DNA from: Mucilaginibacter jinjuensis
GTDB taxonomy: Bacteria; Bacteroidota; Bacteroidia; Sphingobacteriales; Sphingobacteriaceae
Reading direction: 5' to 3'
DNA: 64,000 bases
Assembly (NCBI RefSeq): GCF_028596025.1
Contig: NZ_CP117167.1
Location: 5,766,001-5,830,000 of the forward strand
Below are positions 16,191 through 24,392 of this stretch, piece by piece. The notes beneath the pieces are model-generated. The model was not told the origin of the DNA, did not search any database, and worked only from the letters and a program-made list of their open reading frames with translations. Each line of letters begins with the position of its first letter. The stretch's first letter is position 1. A program made the position numbers and the translations under genes.

Positions 16191-16262
16191 TAGCCCGTAG
16201 GGGAATCGAACCCCTGTTTCTAGAATGAAAATCTAACGTCCTAACCCCTAGACGAACGGGCC
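16191..16262 (-). tRNA. tRNA-Glu (UUC)
   Basis: Read on the minus strand the 72-base sequence folds as a tRNA: acceptor GGCCCGT with ACGGGCT, anticodon loop TTTTCAT with anticodon TTC, and T-arm CAGGGG TTCGATT CCCCT. CCA is not encoded. It is identical to the copy at 16370-16441, 107 bases away. Confidence 0.95.
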
Positions 16263-16369
16263 GCATTTTTGTAGTTGTAAGTTTTAAAGCTGCGGATTAG
16301 TGAATGATTTCATTTCAAATTACACAAGATAATTCAAAACTCAGTACTCACACCTCAAAACTGTTATAG

Positions 16370-16441
16370 TAGCCCGTAGGGGAATCGAACCCCTGTTTCT
16401 AGAATGAAAATCTAACGTCCTAACCCCTAGACGAACGGGCC
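16370..16441 (-). tRNA. tRNA-Glu (UUC), second identical copy
   Basis: This has the same 72 bases as the downstream copy, with the same TTC anticodon and T-arm. The two are probably co-transcribed, with the terminator at 16161 ending the transcript. Between them lies a short tract with AACTCAGTACTCAC-type repeats. Confidence 0.95.
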
Positions 16442-16631
16442 TTTTATTTTAATTTAAAAGGCTTTAGTGTTTTATTCGGCAGCCTTAATGACTGATGAAT
16501 ATTGACTAATGACTACGCTTTTAAAGAACTGTTTCCCTTATTTTGGGATTGCAAAGATATAAGTTTGAATCAAAAATTAATAATCGAATTGAAAAAAAAT
16601 TTCAAACTTACTTTATAACTATAAAAAAGGC

Positions 16632-17624
16632 CTAAATAGCTACCCAAATTGTATCTAAAAACCACTTTTTACTATCATAAAAATCTTTCATTGGTTTAAA
16701 ACAGGCGGCGGCAGCCATTTTTCGGGTTTGTGCGAGGGTGTATTTTTGCGATACCTCCATGTAGATATATTCATCCTTAACAAAGCTGATTTCCTGCCCG
16801 CCAACGTTAACCCGCTGGTCTTTTAAACTAATCAGGTAACTTTTGCAGGCACCGGTTTCAGGATCGTAGGTTGGGTAATGATCAAACTGGGTGGTGTCAA
16901 AATCGGCCTCCAGCTCACGGTTAATGCGATCTAACAAATTAAGGTTAAACTGTTTAGTAATGCCTTGCTTATCGTTATAAGCATCCAAAATAATCTTCGG
17001 GTTCTTTTTCAGGTCGATACCAATCAGCGCCATATCGCCTTTTGAAAGATGCATGTGCAGCACCTTGCAAAAATCTTCAGCCTCATGCACCGGCATATTA
17101 CCAATATTAGAGCCCAGGAAAAGCACCACATTACGTTTATCAGATCCGGCGGCGGCTTGTTTCAACATTTTAAAGTATTCGCCCTGCAGGCCTTTAATCT
17201 GCAAACCGGGAAGCTGGGCAGGCAGCGTTTCATTTAAAGAATCAATTACGTGGCCGGATATATCTATCGGCAGGTAAGTAAAGTCAACACCTGCATCCAG
17301 CAAACCTCTCAACAGGTGGATTGATTTGGTAGCATCGCCAGCCCCCAGTTCAATCAGGTTAAACGGCGAGCCATCAGCCTTAAGCGCTTTTACCAGCCCT
17401 GTGGTCTGCTCTTTAAATATTTCCATCTCGCAATCGGTTGGATAATATTCGTCGCAGTTCATAATGTCCTGAAACAGCTCGTCGCCACGGGTATCATAAA
17501 AATACTTGGCATCGAGATGTTTGGGCGTAGAAGTAAGGCCGCCGATTACATCGTCATAAAACTGACTGGTTGCGGTATCCACAGCGGTTATAGGTTCTTG
17601 ATTTTTCAATTGGGTAGCTTGCAT
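16632..17624 (-). CDS. egtD: L-histidine N-alpha-methyltransferase EgtD
   Basis: The 330-residue protein matches EgtD, which trimethylates histidine to hercynine with SAM, the first step of ergothioneine synthesis. Signatures are KYFYDTRGDELFQDI followed by DEYYPTDCE near residue 60, the SAM loop IELGAGDATKS (91-101), FLGSNIGNM and LIGIDLKKNP. The length fits the family. It is the last gene of a six-gene operon and lies 10 bases after egtB. The egtB-egtD pair makes the pathway call strong. Confidence 0.93.
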   Translation of the reverse strand: MQATQLKNQEPITAVDTATSQFYDDVIGGLTSTPKHLDAKYFYDTRGDELFQDIMNCDEYYPTDCEMEIFKEQTTGLVKALKADGSPFNLIELGAGDATKSIHLLRGLLDAGVDFTYLPIDISGHVIDSLNETLPAQLPGLQIKGLQGEYFKMLKQAAAGSDKRNVVLFLGSNIGNMPVHEAEDFCKVLHMHLSKGDMALIGIDLKKNPKIILDAYNDKQGITKQFNLNLLDRINRELEADFDTTQFDHYPTYDPETGACKSYLISLKDQRVNVGGQEISFVKDEYIYMEVSQKYTLAQTRKMAAAACFKPMKDFYDSKKWFLDTIWVAI

Positions 17625-17634
17625 TGTGATTAAA

Positions 17635-18786
17635 TTATCTGGCTAAACGGATACCATTAAAAAGCCAGCGCATACTTGGATGAAAGAAATTGCGGTAAGT
17701 TGGGCGACTGTGCCCCGGCGGCGTACCTTCTGATGCGCCGCGGAGTACCTTTTGGCTCACCATAAACTTACCATTATACTCGCCAATGGCACCAGGTGCT
17801 TTGGCAAAACCGGGATAAGGCAGGTAGGAACTCTCGGTCCACTCCCAGCTTTTACCCCATTTAAATTGAGCGGCAGCAGCCTCCCACTCAAACTCGGTTG
17901 GCAGGCGCAGGCCTTTCCACGAAGCATAAGCGTAGGCTTCGTAATAACTGATGTGTGTTACCGGCTCATCCAGGTTCAATGGCTCCAACCCACGGAAGGT
18001 ATAGTTATGCCATTGTTCATCTATTAAGTGCCAGTAAAGCGGCGCTTCAATTTTGTTGGTTTTAACCCAATCCCAGGCTTCGGCATGCCAGTAGCGGAAA
18101 TCATGGTAACCGCCATCGTTAATAAATGCTAAATATTCTTCGTTAGTTACCTGATTAGGGCTGATCTCGTAAGCATTGAGGTAAACCTTATGGCGGTTTA
18201 ACTCATTGTCGAAACTAAAACCTTCGCCCTCAAAACCAGCTTCGTAAATCCCTTCGGGCATGCTGATAAAATCGCCATCAACACGCTCCGTTTTGGGCGA
18301 AGCATAGTTTAAATCGTAAGCCGGAAATAATGGGTTATGCCCGAGGATATATTTGATATCGTAATAAAGCAATTCCTGGTGCTGCTCTTCGTGGTTAAAA
18401 CCCAGTATTAGCAGTTCTTTAATTTCGGCAAATGGTTCAGTAGCCAAAAAGCGGAACATCGCTTCATCAACATAAGCGCGGTATTTGTAAACATCCTGCA
18501 CGGTTGGGCGGCTCAAATTGCCACGATCTGTACGGATTACACGTGCACCTACGGTTTCGTAATAACTATTAAAAACGTAATTGTACTCGGGATTGAACTC
18601 CTGGTAACCCATAAAATAGGGCTTCAGGATAAAGGTTTCAAAAAACCAGGTGGTGTGCCCCAAATGCCATTTAGGCGGGCTCACATCCACAATGGGTTGC
18701 ACCACGTAGTCTTCGGTTTGCAGCGGGCTACAGATAGTTTCGCTTCGCTGCCTTATTTTTTTGTAACGGTCGCCTAATACGCTCAT
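17635..18786 (-). CDS. egtB: Ergothioneine synthase EgtB (sulfoxide synthase)
   Basis: The 383-residue protein has an N-terminal DinB-like domain and a C-terminal FGE-sulfatase domain, the EgtB layout. The non-haem iron ligands are recognisable as a histidine in WHLGHTTWFFE (40-50) and as the HxxxH of NHEEQHQELL (H132, H136). The C-terminal part ends RNFFHPSMRWLFNGIRLAR. EgtB joins a thiol (cysteine or gamma-glutamylcysteine) to hercynine with O2. Which thiol is used cannot be read from this sequence with confidence. It is 5 bases from the transporter gene upstream and 10 from egtD. Confidence 0.93.
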   Translation of the reverse strand: MSVLGDRYKKIRQRSETICSPLQTEDYVVQPIVDVSPPKWHLGHTTWFFETFILKPYFMGYQEFNPEYNYVFNSYYETVGARVIRTDRGNLSRPTVQDVYKYRAYVDEAMFRFLATEPFAEIKELLILGFNHEEQHQELLYYDIKYILGHNPLFPAYDLNYASPKTERVDGDFISMPEGIYEAGFEGEGFSFDNELNRHKVYLNAYEISPNQVTNEEYLAFINDGGYHDFRYWHAEAWDWVKTNKIEAPLYWHLIDEQWHNYTFRGLEPLNLDEPVTHISYYEAYAYASWKGLRLPTEFEWEAAAAQFKWGKSWEWTESSYLPYPGFAKAPGAIGEYNGKFMVSQKVLRGASEGTPPGHSRPTYRNFFHPSMRWLFNGIRLAR

Positions 18787-18791
18787 TGCTT

Positions 18792-20363
18792 TTACTTGCT
18801 ATCCAAATATCGTTTAAGGTCTGAAATTGTTTTAATCTTTAAGTCATCCGCTTGTTGTTTTCGCATCATTAAAGCGTAGGCGTTATTAAAGCCAATGGGT
18901 TTCAGCCACTTTAGCTGATACCTTTTTTCAAACTCATCTTTTACGTATTGGTAGGTTTTATTTTTATCGATTGATAAGGAATCAATCACTTTTTGTTTGG
19001 GTTGAAGCATCACCAGCAAACCTGTCCCGGTGTATTCAGGATAGAGGTCGATTTGGTTATTAGTCAGTGCATCAAAGCAAATCTTGGTACCGCCTAAACC
19101 TGTTTTAGTTGATACCCGATAATCAGTATAGCCCTTAATCAGCATACTGTACATCTCGCCGAGGATATATTGCTCACCAAAAATTTTAGAACCGATACGT
19201 ACGATATCTCCTGATCCATTACGATCTGCTTTGTACAGATGCTGCGCGACCAGGAAATCTTTAGCCACTTTTTCGGGAGTTTCGTGCAGATAATCGGTAC
19301 GGTAATTCAGCGTCGTCATGATCGAATCATTGATATGGCCAGCCAGAAGGTTCAATGTTTTTTCCAGTTCAGGAAAGTGTTTTAAAGCATCTTCACGAAC
19401 TACAGGCGCGGCATAATACGGTGGAAAGATCGCTTTATCATCATTTAGCACCACCAGGTTAAAAGCCATCAACCTACCGTCGGTTGAATAGCCGCTTATC
19501 ACATCCAACTCCTTTTGATAGGCCGCCTTATACATCACCGCATCGCTAATTACCAGTGTATGGATTTTCAGGCCATATTTCTGTTTAAGGCCGAGATCGC
19601 CATCCTGCCTACCCATAAACTCAGGCGTAAACCCCGCTTTGAGTTTGCTACCATAAGCCGATGGAACAAGATAGATGAAGGATAAAAGAACAATAATTAC
19701 AGGCAACACCTGCACTGCCACTTTCAATTTCTTCGCATTTAACTTTTGCACCAATGATAGCAGAAAATCGAATATGATTGCCAGTAATGCAGCAGGAATA
19801 GCTCCGGCCAAAATCATATTGGTATTATTAAGCGAGATGCCGCCGAAAATAAACTCACCTAAACCACCGGCTGCTATTAGCGAAGCCAATGTTGCCACGC
19901 CCACATTAATTACCGCAGCGGTGCGGATACCTGCCAGTATTACCGGCATTGCCAAAGGCAGCTCTACTCGTGACAATATCTGTTGCTTGCTCATGCCCAT
20001 GGCTTGGGCAGCTTCCTTAATGGTAGGATCAACCCCGGTTATACCAGTGAAGGTATTGCGGATAACAGGCAATAGTGCATAGATCAGCAAAGCTGCAATT
20101 GCGGGTTTGGGACCGATACCCAGAACCGGGATCATAAAACCTAATAAGGCAATACTTGGAATGGTTTGCAGCACCCCTGCAATGCCCAGAACAATGCCAG
20201 AGAATTTTTGCCTGCGGGCGATGAAAATGCCCAATGGTAAGCCAATAATTATTGCTAACAAGAGAGCTATAAACGTGAGCCCGATATGCTCCATAGTTTG
20301 CGTTAGCAGTTTGTCCGACTGCTGCTGCATAAACTCCCACAGGGTTTGTTGATGTTCGTTCAT
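18792..20363 (-). CDS. ABC transporter permease fused to OpuC/EgtU-type binding domain
   Basis: The 523-residue protein has a permease domain (residues about 20-235, with EAAQAMGMSKQQILSRVELP as the ATPase coupling loop) fused to a periplasmic substrate-binding domain (240-520) of the OpuC/ProX type. This fusion is the build of EgtU, the ergothioneine importer, and of OpuB-type choline/betaine systems. Oddly, the two halves of the binding domain seem swapped: GFTPEFMGRQDGDLGL (244-259), normally in the second half, comes first, and RIGSKIFGEQYILGEMY (389-405), normally the very start, comes later. Context with egtBD suggests ergothioneine or another betaine as the substrate (inference). Confidence 0.88.
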   Translation of the reverse strand: MNEHQQTLWEFMQQQSDKLLTQTMEHIGLTFIALLLAIIIGLPLGIFIARRQKFSGIVLGIAGVLQTIPSIALLGFMIPVLGIGPKPAIAALLIYALLPVIRNTFTGITGVDPTIKEAAQAMGMSKQQILSRVELPLAMPVILAGIRTAAVINVGVATLASLIAAGGLGEFIFGGISLNNTNMILAGAIPAALLAIIFDFLLSLVQKLNAKKLKVAVQVLPVIIVLLSFIYLVPSAYGSKLKAGFTPEFMGRQDGDLGLKQKYGLKIHTLVISDAVMYKAAYQKELDVISGYSTDGRLMAFNLVVLNDDKAIFPPYYAAPVVREDALKHFPELEKTLNLLAGHINDSIMTTLNYRTDYLHETPEKVAKDFLVAQHLYKADRNGSGDIVRIGSKIFGEQYILGEMYSMLIKGYTDYRVSTKTGLGGTKICFDALTNNQIDLYPEYTGTGLLVMLQPKQKVIDSLSIDKNKTYQYVKDEFEKRYQLKWLKPIGFNNAYALMMRKQQADDLKIKTISDLKRYLDSK

Positions 20364-21316
20364 ACCTGCGGGCGTTGTTGATATTGATGAAAAGCCGACA
20401 TCAACTGCTCGAACGTTACTGTTTTAATAGCGTCGGCATTTTGAATGGTTAACTGTTGCTGGGTTTGATTTTCGAACGCGGCCAAACTTGCCCATACACT
20501 GGTGTTTTGGTTTAAGCTTGATGATATGGATGCCAGTCCGCCTTCGGGCAACCGATCCCACAAATTGCCGATAGTTACCGTTTTAAACTCCAACTGAACA
20601 CGCTGCGCATCTAAAAATTGCTTCACAAAATCATTAGCAGGGCTAAACAATAATTCCTGCGGGGTGCCGATTTGCACGATATGCCCCTGATCCATTAAAC
20701 AAATGCGATCTGCCAGTTCAAAGGCTTCCTGCACATCGTGGGTAACCATGATGATGGTTTTGCGGGTAAGCTCATCCAGGTCTTTAAACTCAGCTTGTAC
20801 CTTAGTGCGGGTAATATTATCTAAAGCACCAAAAGGTTCATCCATTAATAAAACCGGTGGATCGGCAATCAAGGCTCTCGCCAGGCCCACCCGCTGCTGC
20901 TGCCCACCACTTAACTGCGATGGATATTTATGCAGGCTATCTGCCGGCAGATGCAACTTCTCCAGAAGCTCGTTAGTGCGGCTTTCTATTTTGGCTTTGT
21001 CCCATTTGAGTAGACGGGGTACAACGGCAATATTTTCGGCAATGGTATAATGTGGAAACAGGCCTGTATTTTGCAGCACGTAGCCTATACCGCGGCGCAA
21101 ACTTTCGGGCGATTGTTCTTTGATGTTTTTCCCATCGAAAAATATTTCGCCCGATGTGGGCTCTATCAGCCAATTGAGCATTTTAAGCGTGGTGGTTTTG
21201 CCGCAACCACTGGTGCCCAATAAAATAAGGTTCTCGTGTTCATTAACCTCAAATGAGATATTATCTACAGCTTTAACATCGCCATAGTGCTTACTGAGTT
21301 GCCGTACCGAAATCAT
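20360..21316 (-). CDS. ABC transporter ATPase, OpuCA/EgtV type
   Basis: The 318-residue protein is the ATPase of the import system. It has Walker A GTSGCGKTT (about 34-42), the signature LSGGQQQRVGLARALIADPP, Walker B VLLMDEPFGALD and the switch VTHD. The nucleotide-binding domain ends at about 235. The C-terminal 80 residues are shorter than the CBS pair of typical OpuCA and look degenerate, so osmotic gating through CBS domains is doubtful. The gene overlaps the permease gene by 4 bases, so the two are translationally coupled. Confidence 0.9.
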   Translation of the reverse strand: MISVRQLSKHYGDVKAVDNISFEVNEHENLILLGTSGCGKTTTLKMLNWLIEPTSGEIFFDGKNIKEQSPESLRRGIGYVLQNTGLFPHYTIAENIAVVPRLLKWDKAKIESRTNELLEKLHLPADSLHKYPSQLSGGQQQRVGLARALIADPPVLLMDEPFGALDNITRTKVQAEFKDLDELTRKTIIMVTHDVQEAFELADRICLMDQGHIVQIGTPQELLFSPANDFVKQFLDAQRVQLEFKTVTIGNLWDRLPEGGLASISSSLNQNTSVWASLAAFENQTQQQLTIQNADAIKTVTFEQLMSAFHQYQQRPQV

Positions 21317-21321
21317 ACCCG

Positions 21322-22704
21322 TTAGTCCTCAATCTTCATGAACAAATTATTGAGCGACTCTGAATAGGTTGGGTGCGCAAATACACAGTATCTTATCCTA
21401 TCGTAGGTAATGCCGCCCTCCATAGCCATTTGCAGTACCGACATAATTTCGCCGCCTTCTTCAGCTAAAACAGCCGCGCCTAAAATTTCTTTGGTTTTGG
21501 CATTAACAACAGCTTTCATAAAACCGCGGGTATCGCTCACCTCAATAGCACGAGCCACGTGTTTCATGGGCAGCACGGCTACCTTAATATCATAACCCTG
21601 TTCACGGGCTTGCTTTTCTGTCAGGCCTACACGGCCCAGTTGCGGGTCGGTAAACATGCAATAAGGCAATGGCCTGTCGGTTGTATTATAGTTAGTACCT
21701 TCTACCAGGTTGCGGTATACAATGGTATAATCATTATAGGCAATATGCGTAAAAGCAGGCCCGCCATTTACATCACCCAAAGCATAAATACCGGGCACAT
21801 TGGTTTCCAGTTTTTCGTTTACTTTAATAAAGCCTTTTTCATCAAGTTCAACACCTGTTTTATCCAGTTGTAATGCTTCGGTCAATGGCTTACGGCCTGC
21901 TGCCAGTAGTATGTGCGAACAGGTAAATTCCTTTTGCTCACCACCTACAATTGTCGAGGCTTTTATCCCATCAGCTGTTTTTTCGAAACGATGCACCTCG
22001 GCTTTAACATAAATACCGAGGCCTTCTTCAACCAATATATCTTTCAATCCGTCTGATACATCTTCGTCTTCTTTAGCCATAATGCGCTCACTGCGTTCCA
22101 GCACGGAGATCTTACTGCCAAAACGGTGGAACATCTGCGCAAACTCCAAAGCCACATAATTACCACCGATGATGAGGATATGTTCCGGCACTTCTTCCAG
22201 ATCAAGAATGCTGGTTGATGTCAGGTAATCAATATCTTTCAACCCATCAATCTCAGGGATCACAGGCGTTGCACCGGCATCCAGGAAAATCAGATCAGCT
22301 TGTACTTCTTCTTCGCCCCCATCATTTAGTTTTACTTTGATGGTTTTAGGTCCGGTGAAAGATGCTTCGCCAAACAGCAGGTCAAGGTTTTCGGTTTTTT
22401 CAATTGCATTTAACCCGCCATTACGTGATTTTAATACGATCTCGTCCTTGCGCTTTTTAACCTGCTTCATGTTGATATGAAAGCTATCGATAGTAACGCC
22501 CAGATCGGTACAGCGTTTAGCCAGGTAAGCTGCTTTCGCCGAGGCCACCATTGCTTTGGTTGGCGTGCAACCATCGTTAACGCATGTGCCGCCTATCCAG
22601 CGCTTCTCTATAATTAAGGTTTTTTTACCGGCATTGGCGAGTTTGCGGCACAGCGGTGAACCTGCCTGCCCGGCACCAATTACAATAGCATCATAATGCT
22701 TCAT
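21322..22704 (-). CDS. FAD-dependent pyridine nucleotide-disulfide oxidoreductase
   Basis: The 460-residue protein is a class I flavoprotein disulfide reductase of the mercuric reductase/lipoamide dehydrogenase type. Seen are the FAD loop VIGAGQAGSP (8-17), the redox-active pair C41 and C46 in GGTCVNDGCTPTK, an NAD(P) site LIIGGNYVALEFA, ALGDVNGGPAFTHIA, and the C-terminal HPTYSE (444-449), which supplies the catalytic His-Glu pair. It lacks the extra N-terminal HMA domain and C-terminal CysCys of MerA. Its place between DUF427 and the transporter genes suggests it may reduce a disulfide linked to ergothioneine metabolism (inference). Confidence 0.86.
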   Translation of the reverse strand: MKHYDAIVIGAGQAGSPLCRKLANAGKKTLIIEKRWIGGTCVNDGCTPTKAMVASAKAAYLAKRCTDLGVTIDSFHINMKQVKKRKDEIVLKSRNGGLNAIEKTENLDLLFGEASFTGPKTIKVKLNDGGEEEVQADLIFLDAGATPVIPEIDGLKDIDYLTSTSILDLEEVPEHILIIGGNYVALEFAQMFHRFGSKISVLERSERIMAKEDEDVSDGLKDILVEEGLGIYVKAEVHRFEKTADGIKASTIVGGEQKEFTCSHILLAAGRKPLTEALQLDKTGVELDEKGFIKVNEKLETNVPGIYALGDVNGGPAFTHIAYNDYTIVYRNLVEGTNYNTTDRPLPYCMFTDPQLGRVGLTEKQAREQGYDIKVAVLPMKHVARAIEVSDTRGFMKAVVNAKTKEILGAAVLAEEGGEIMSVLQMAMEGGITYDRIRYCVFAHPTYSESLNNLFMKIED

Positions 22705-22707
22705 AAC

Positions 22708-22989
22708 TTATTCGGTTACTTTAACGCCTTTCCAAAAGGCAACATAATCTTTAATCTGGCTGGCGGCCTCTTTAGGTTCGGGGTAATACCAGGCGGCATC
22801 CTTATTTTGCTCGCCATTTACGTTTAAGGTATAGTACGATGCCAGGCCTTTCCACGGGCAGGTGGTATGCGTTTCCGAGCTTTGCAGGTATTCTTTTTTT
22901 ACGCTTTCTAATGGGAAGTAGTGGTTGTTTTCTACAACTATGGTGTCATTACTTTCGGCAATAACTTCATTATTCCAGGTTGCTTTCAT
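22708..22989 (-). CDS. DUF427 domain protein
   Basis: The 93-residue protein is a complete DUF427 domain (Pfam NTP_transf_9, PF04248). It has VIAESNDTIVVENNHYFP, then HTTCPWKGLASYYTLNVNGE with the family CPWKG motif, and AAWYYPEP near the end. Function is unknown despite the Pfam name. It is the first gene of the six-gene operon and lies only 3 bases from the disulfide reductase gene. Confidence 0.9.
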   Translation of the reverse strand: MKATWNNEVIAESNDTIVVENNHYFPLESVKKEYLQSSETHTTCPWKGLASYYTLNVNGEQNKDAAWYYPEPKEAASQIKDYVAFWKGVKVTE

Positions 22990-23305
22990 GTTTTTTATTC
23001 TTAGGGTTGGATGGTTGATTTATAAAGGTACACTTTCTTTTTATGACATAATATGATTTTAGGAAAGCTGCTTTTTTTAACATTTAAACTATATAAAAGT
23101 TCGAATTATAGCTGGTTTGTAGTTCTTTACAACGGCAGGTTGTTATTCTTCACTTATTCGTTTTTAATAATTAACGTTACGTGTTCGAACGCCGATCCAT
23201 CTATCATTTCCAAGTAATTTAATTTAGTATTTAATAAAATTAGGCTTGAGTTAAATCCAAGCTTAGTTCTATCCCGTATTTAATAGAAATATATTCTGTG
23301 TAGTT
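22990..23305. promoter_or_regulatory. Divergent regulatory gap before the ergothioneine operon
   Basis: The 316-base gap separates the egt operon from the XRE regulator gene. No gene is seen. Read on the minus strand, TACCTTTA, close to the TAnnTTTG consensus, lies about 35 bases upstream of the DUF427 gene. Inside the gap is the run ACATTTAAACTATATAAAAG. The neighbouring XRE protein is a candidate local regulator, without direct evidence. Confidence 0.4.
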
Positions 23306-23572
23306 ATGACTGTAGACGTAGCTTATAAAGTTAAAAACATAGCGGGCAACATTCGCCGCATCAGAGAGGGTAAGGGCTATACGCAAGAGTATCTGGCCAT
23401 GAAGTTGGGTATTTCGCAAAACGCCTATAGTAAAATAGAGTTGGGTTATACCAAAATTACGCTCGAACGCCTTTTCCAGATTGCCAAAATAATAGAAGTA
23501 GAAGTGATTACCTTGATGGGTGATGTTAAATCATCTTTATCGATAGAGCAACCGCGTGCCGTTTCCTTATAA
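23306..23572 (+). CDS. XRE-family helix-turn-helix regulator
   Basis: The 88-residue protein has a Cro/CI helix-turn-helix (about residues 12-72): IAGNIRRIREGKGYTQEYLA, then LGISQNAYSKIELGYTKITLERL as recognition helix region, and a short tail. No ligand domain is present. Its gene ends 37 bases before the HD hydrolase gene and may be in one transcript with it. A role in the divergent egt operon is possible but unsupported by a visible operator. Confidence 0.88.
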   Translation: MTVDVAYKVKNIAGNIRRIREGKGYTQEYLAMKLGISQNAYSKIELGYTKITLERLFQIAKIIEVEVITLMGDVKSSLSIEQPRAVSL

Positions 23573-23609
23573 ATAGCGTAGTATATTTGCAGCCTTAACA
23601 GCTGCAAAT

Positions 23610-24263
23610 ATGACTCACGAATTCTTAATTACATCAACCGAAAATTTCGTTAAAAAAACTTTAGCCGGCGCCGAATCGGGGCACGACTGGTGGCATATTT
23701 TACGCGTTTGGAACAATGCAAAGCTGATTGCCCAGACTGAAGACGTGAATATGACCATTGTTGAACTGGCTGCTTTGCTGCACGATATTGCTGACAGTAA
23801 GTTTAACAATGGCGACGAAGAAATTGGCCCCCAAACAGCAGCAAAATTTTTGCGCGAAATTGGTGCGGAAGAAACTGTGATTGAGCAGGTAGCTTTAATC
23901 ATCAAACATTTATCGTTCAAGGCCAGTTTCGATGGACAAACTTACTTTTCGAACGAACTTGCCGTGGTACAGGATGCCGACCGCCTGGATGCCATTGGCG
24001 CTATTGGCATTGCCCGTGCGTTTACTTACGGCGGTTACAAAAACCGCGAAATGTACAACCCAGAAATCAAGCCCGATTTAAACCTTACCAAAGAGGCTTA
24101 TAAAAATAGTACCGCACCTACCATCAACCATTTTTACGAAAAGTTGTTACTGCTGAAAGATAAAATGAATACCAGCACCGGTAAACAACTGGCTCAAAAC
24201 CGGCACGATTTTATGGAACTGTACCTGCAACAGTTTTATAACGAGTGGGATGGTAAGTTGTAA
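23610..24263 (+). CDS. HD-domain phosphohydrolase (YedJ-like)
   Basis: The 217-residue protein is an HD-superfamily metal-dependent phosphohydrolase. The metal ligands are visible: GHDWWHILRVW near residue 24, LLHDIADSKF (H58, D59), and VVQDADRLDAIGAIGIARAF with the final Asp. Layout and length match the uncharacterised YedJ/PA4878-like group. The natural substrate is unknown; nucleotides or phosphorylated metabolites are likely. It ends with the LQQFYNEWDGKL helix, typical of the group. A DtxR-like operator follows. Confidence 0.86.
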   Translation: MTHEFLITSTENFVKKTLAGAESGHDWWHILRVWNNAKLIAQTEDVNMTIVELAALLHDIADSKFNNGDEEIGPQTAAKFLREIGAEETVIEQVALIIKHLSFKASFDGQTYFSNELAVVQDADRLDAIGAIGIARAFTYGGYKNREMYNPEIKPDLNLTKEAYKNSTAPTINHFYEKLLLLKDKMNTSTGKQLAQNRHDFMELYLQQFYNEWDGKL

Positions 24264-24280
24264 TGAATGCAACATTGTAA

Positions 24281-24332
24281 TTTTAGATAAGTCTAAAAAT
24301 TATTTTAGATTAATTTAATTTATCTATCTTTG
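24281..24332 (+). promoter_or_regulatory. Promoter with a DtxR/MntR-like operator
   Basis: TTTTAGATAAGTCTAAAA (24281-24298) has perfect 7-base arms, followed by a related half-palindrome TTTTAGATTAATTTAA (24303-24318) and an exact -7 element TATCTTTG (24325-24332). The box resembles DtxR/MntR-type sites (TTTAG...CTAAA) and lies where a repressor would block the promoter of the porin gene. Metal control is inferred. Confidence 0.5.
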
Positions 24333-24392
24333 TATAGATAAGGTTACATCCTTACGCCAAACATTTGTATTAATTTCACGCAACAGAAGCTT

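Noticed and set aside
16191..16441. Duplicate tRNA segment as attL/attR of an integrated element
   Set aside because: Both copies are complete tRNAs only 107 bases apart with no integrase or cargo between them.
18792..21316. Plain glycine betaine/choline osmoprotection system
   Set aside because: Not excluded, but the operon with egtB and egtD and the missing CBS pair of the ATPase make an ergothioneine-related role the better first guess.
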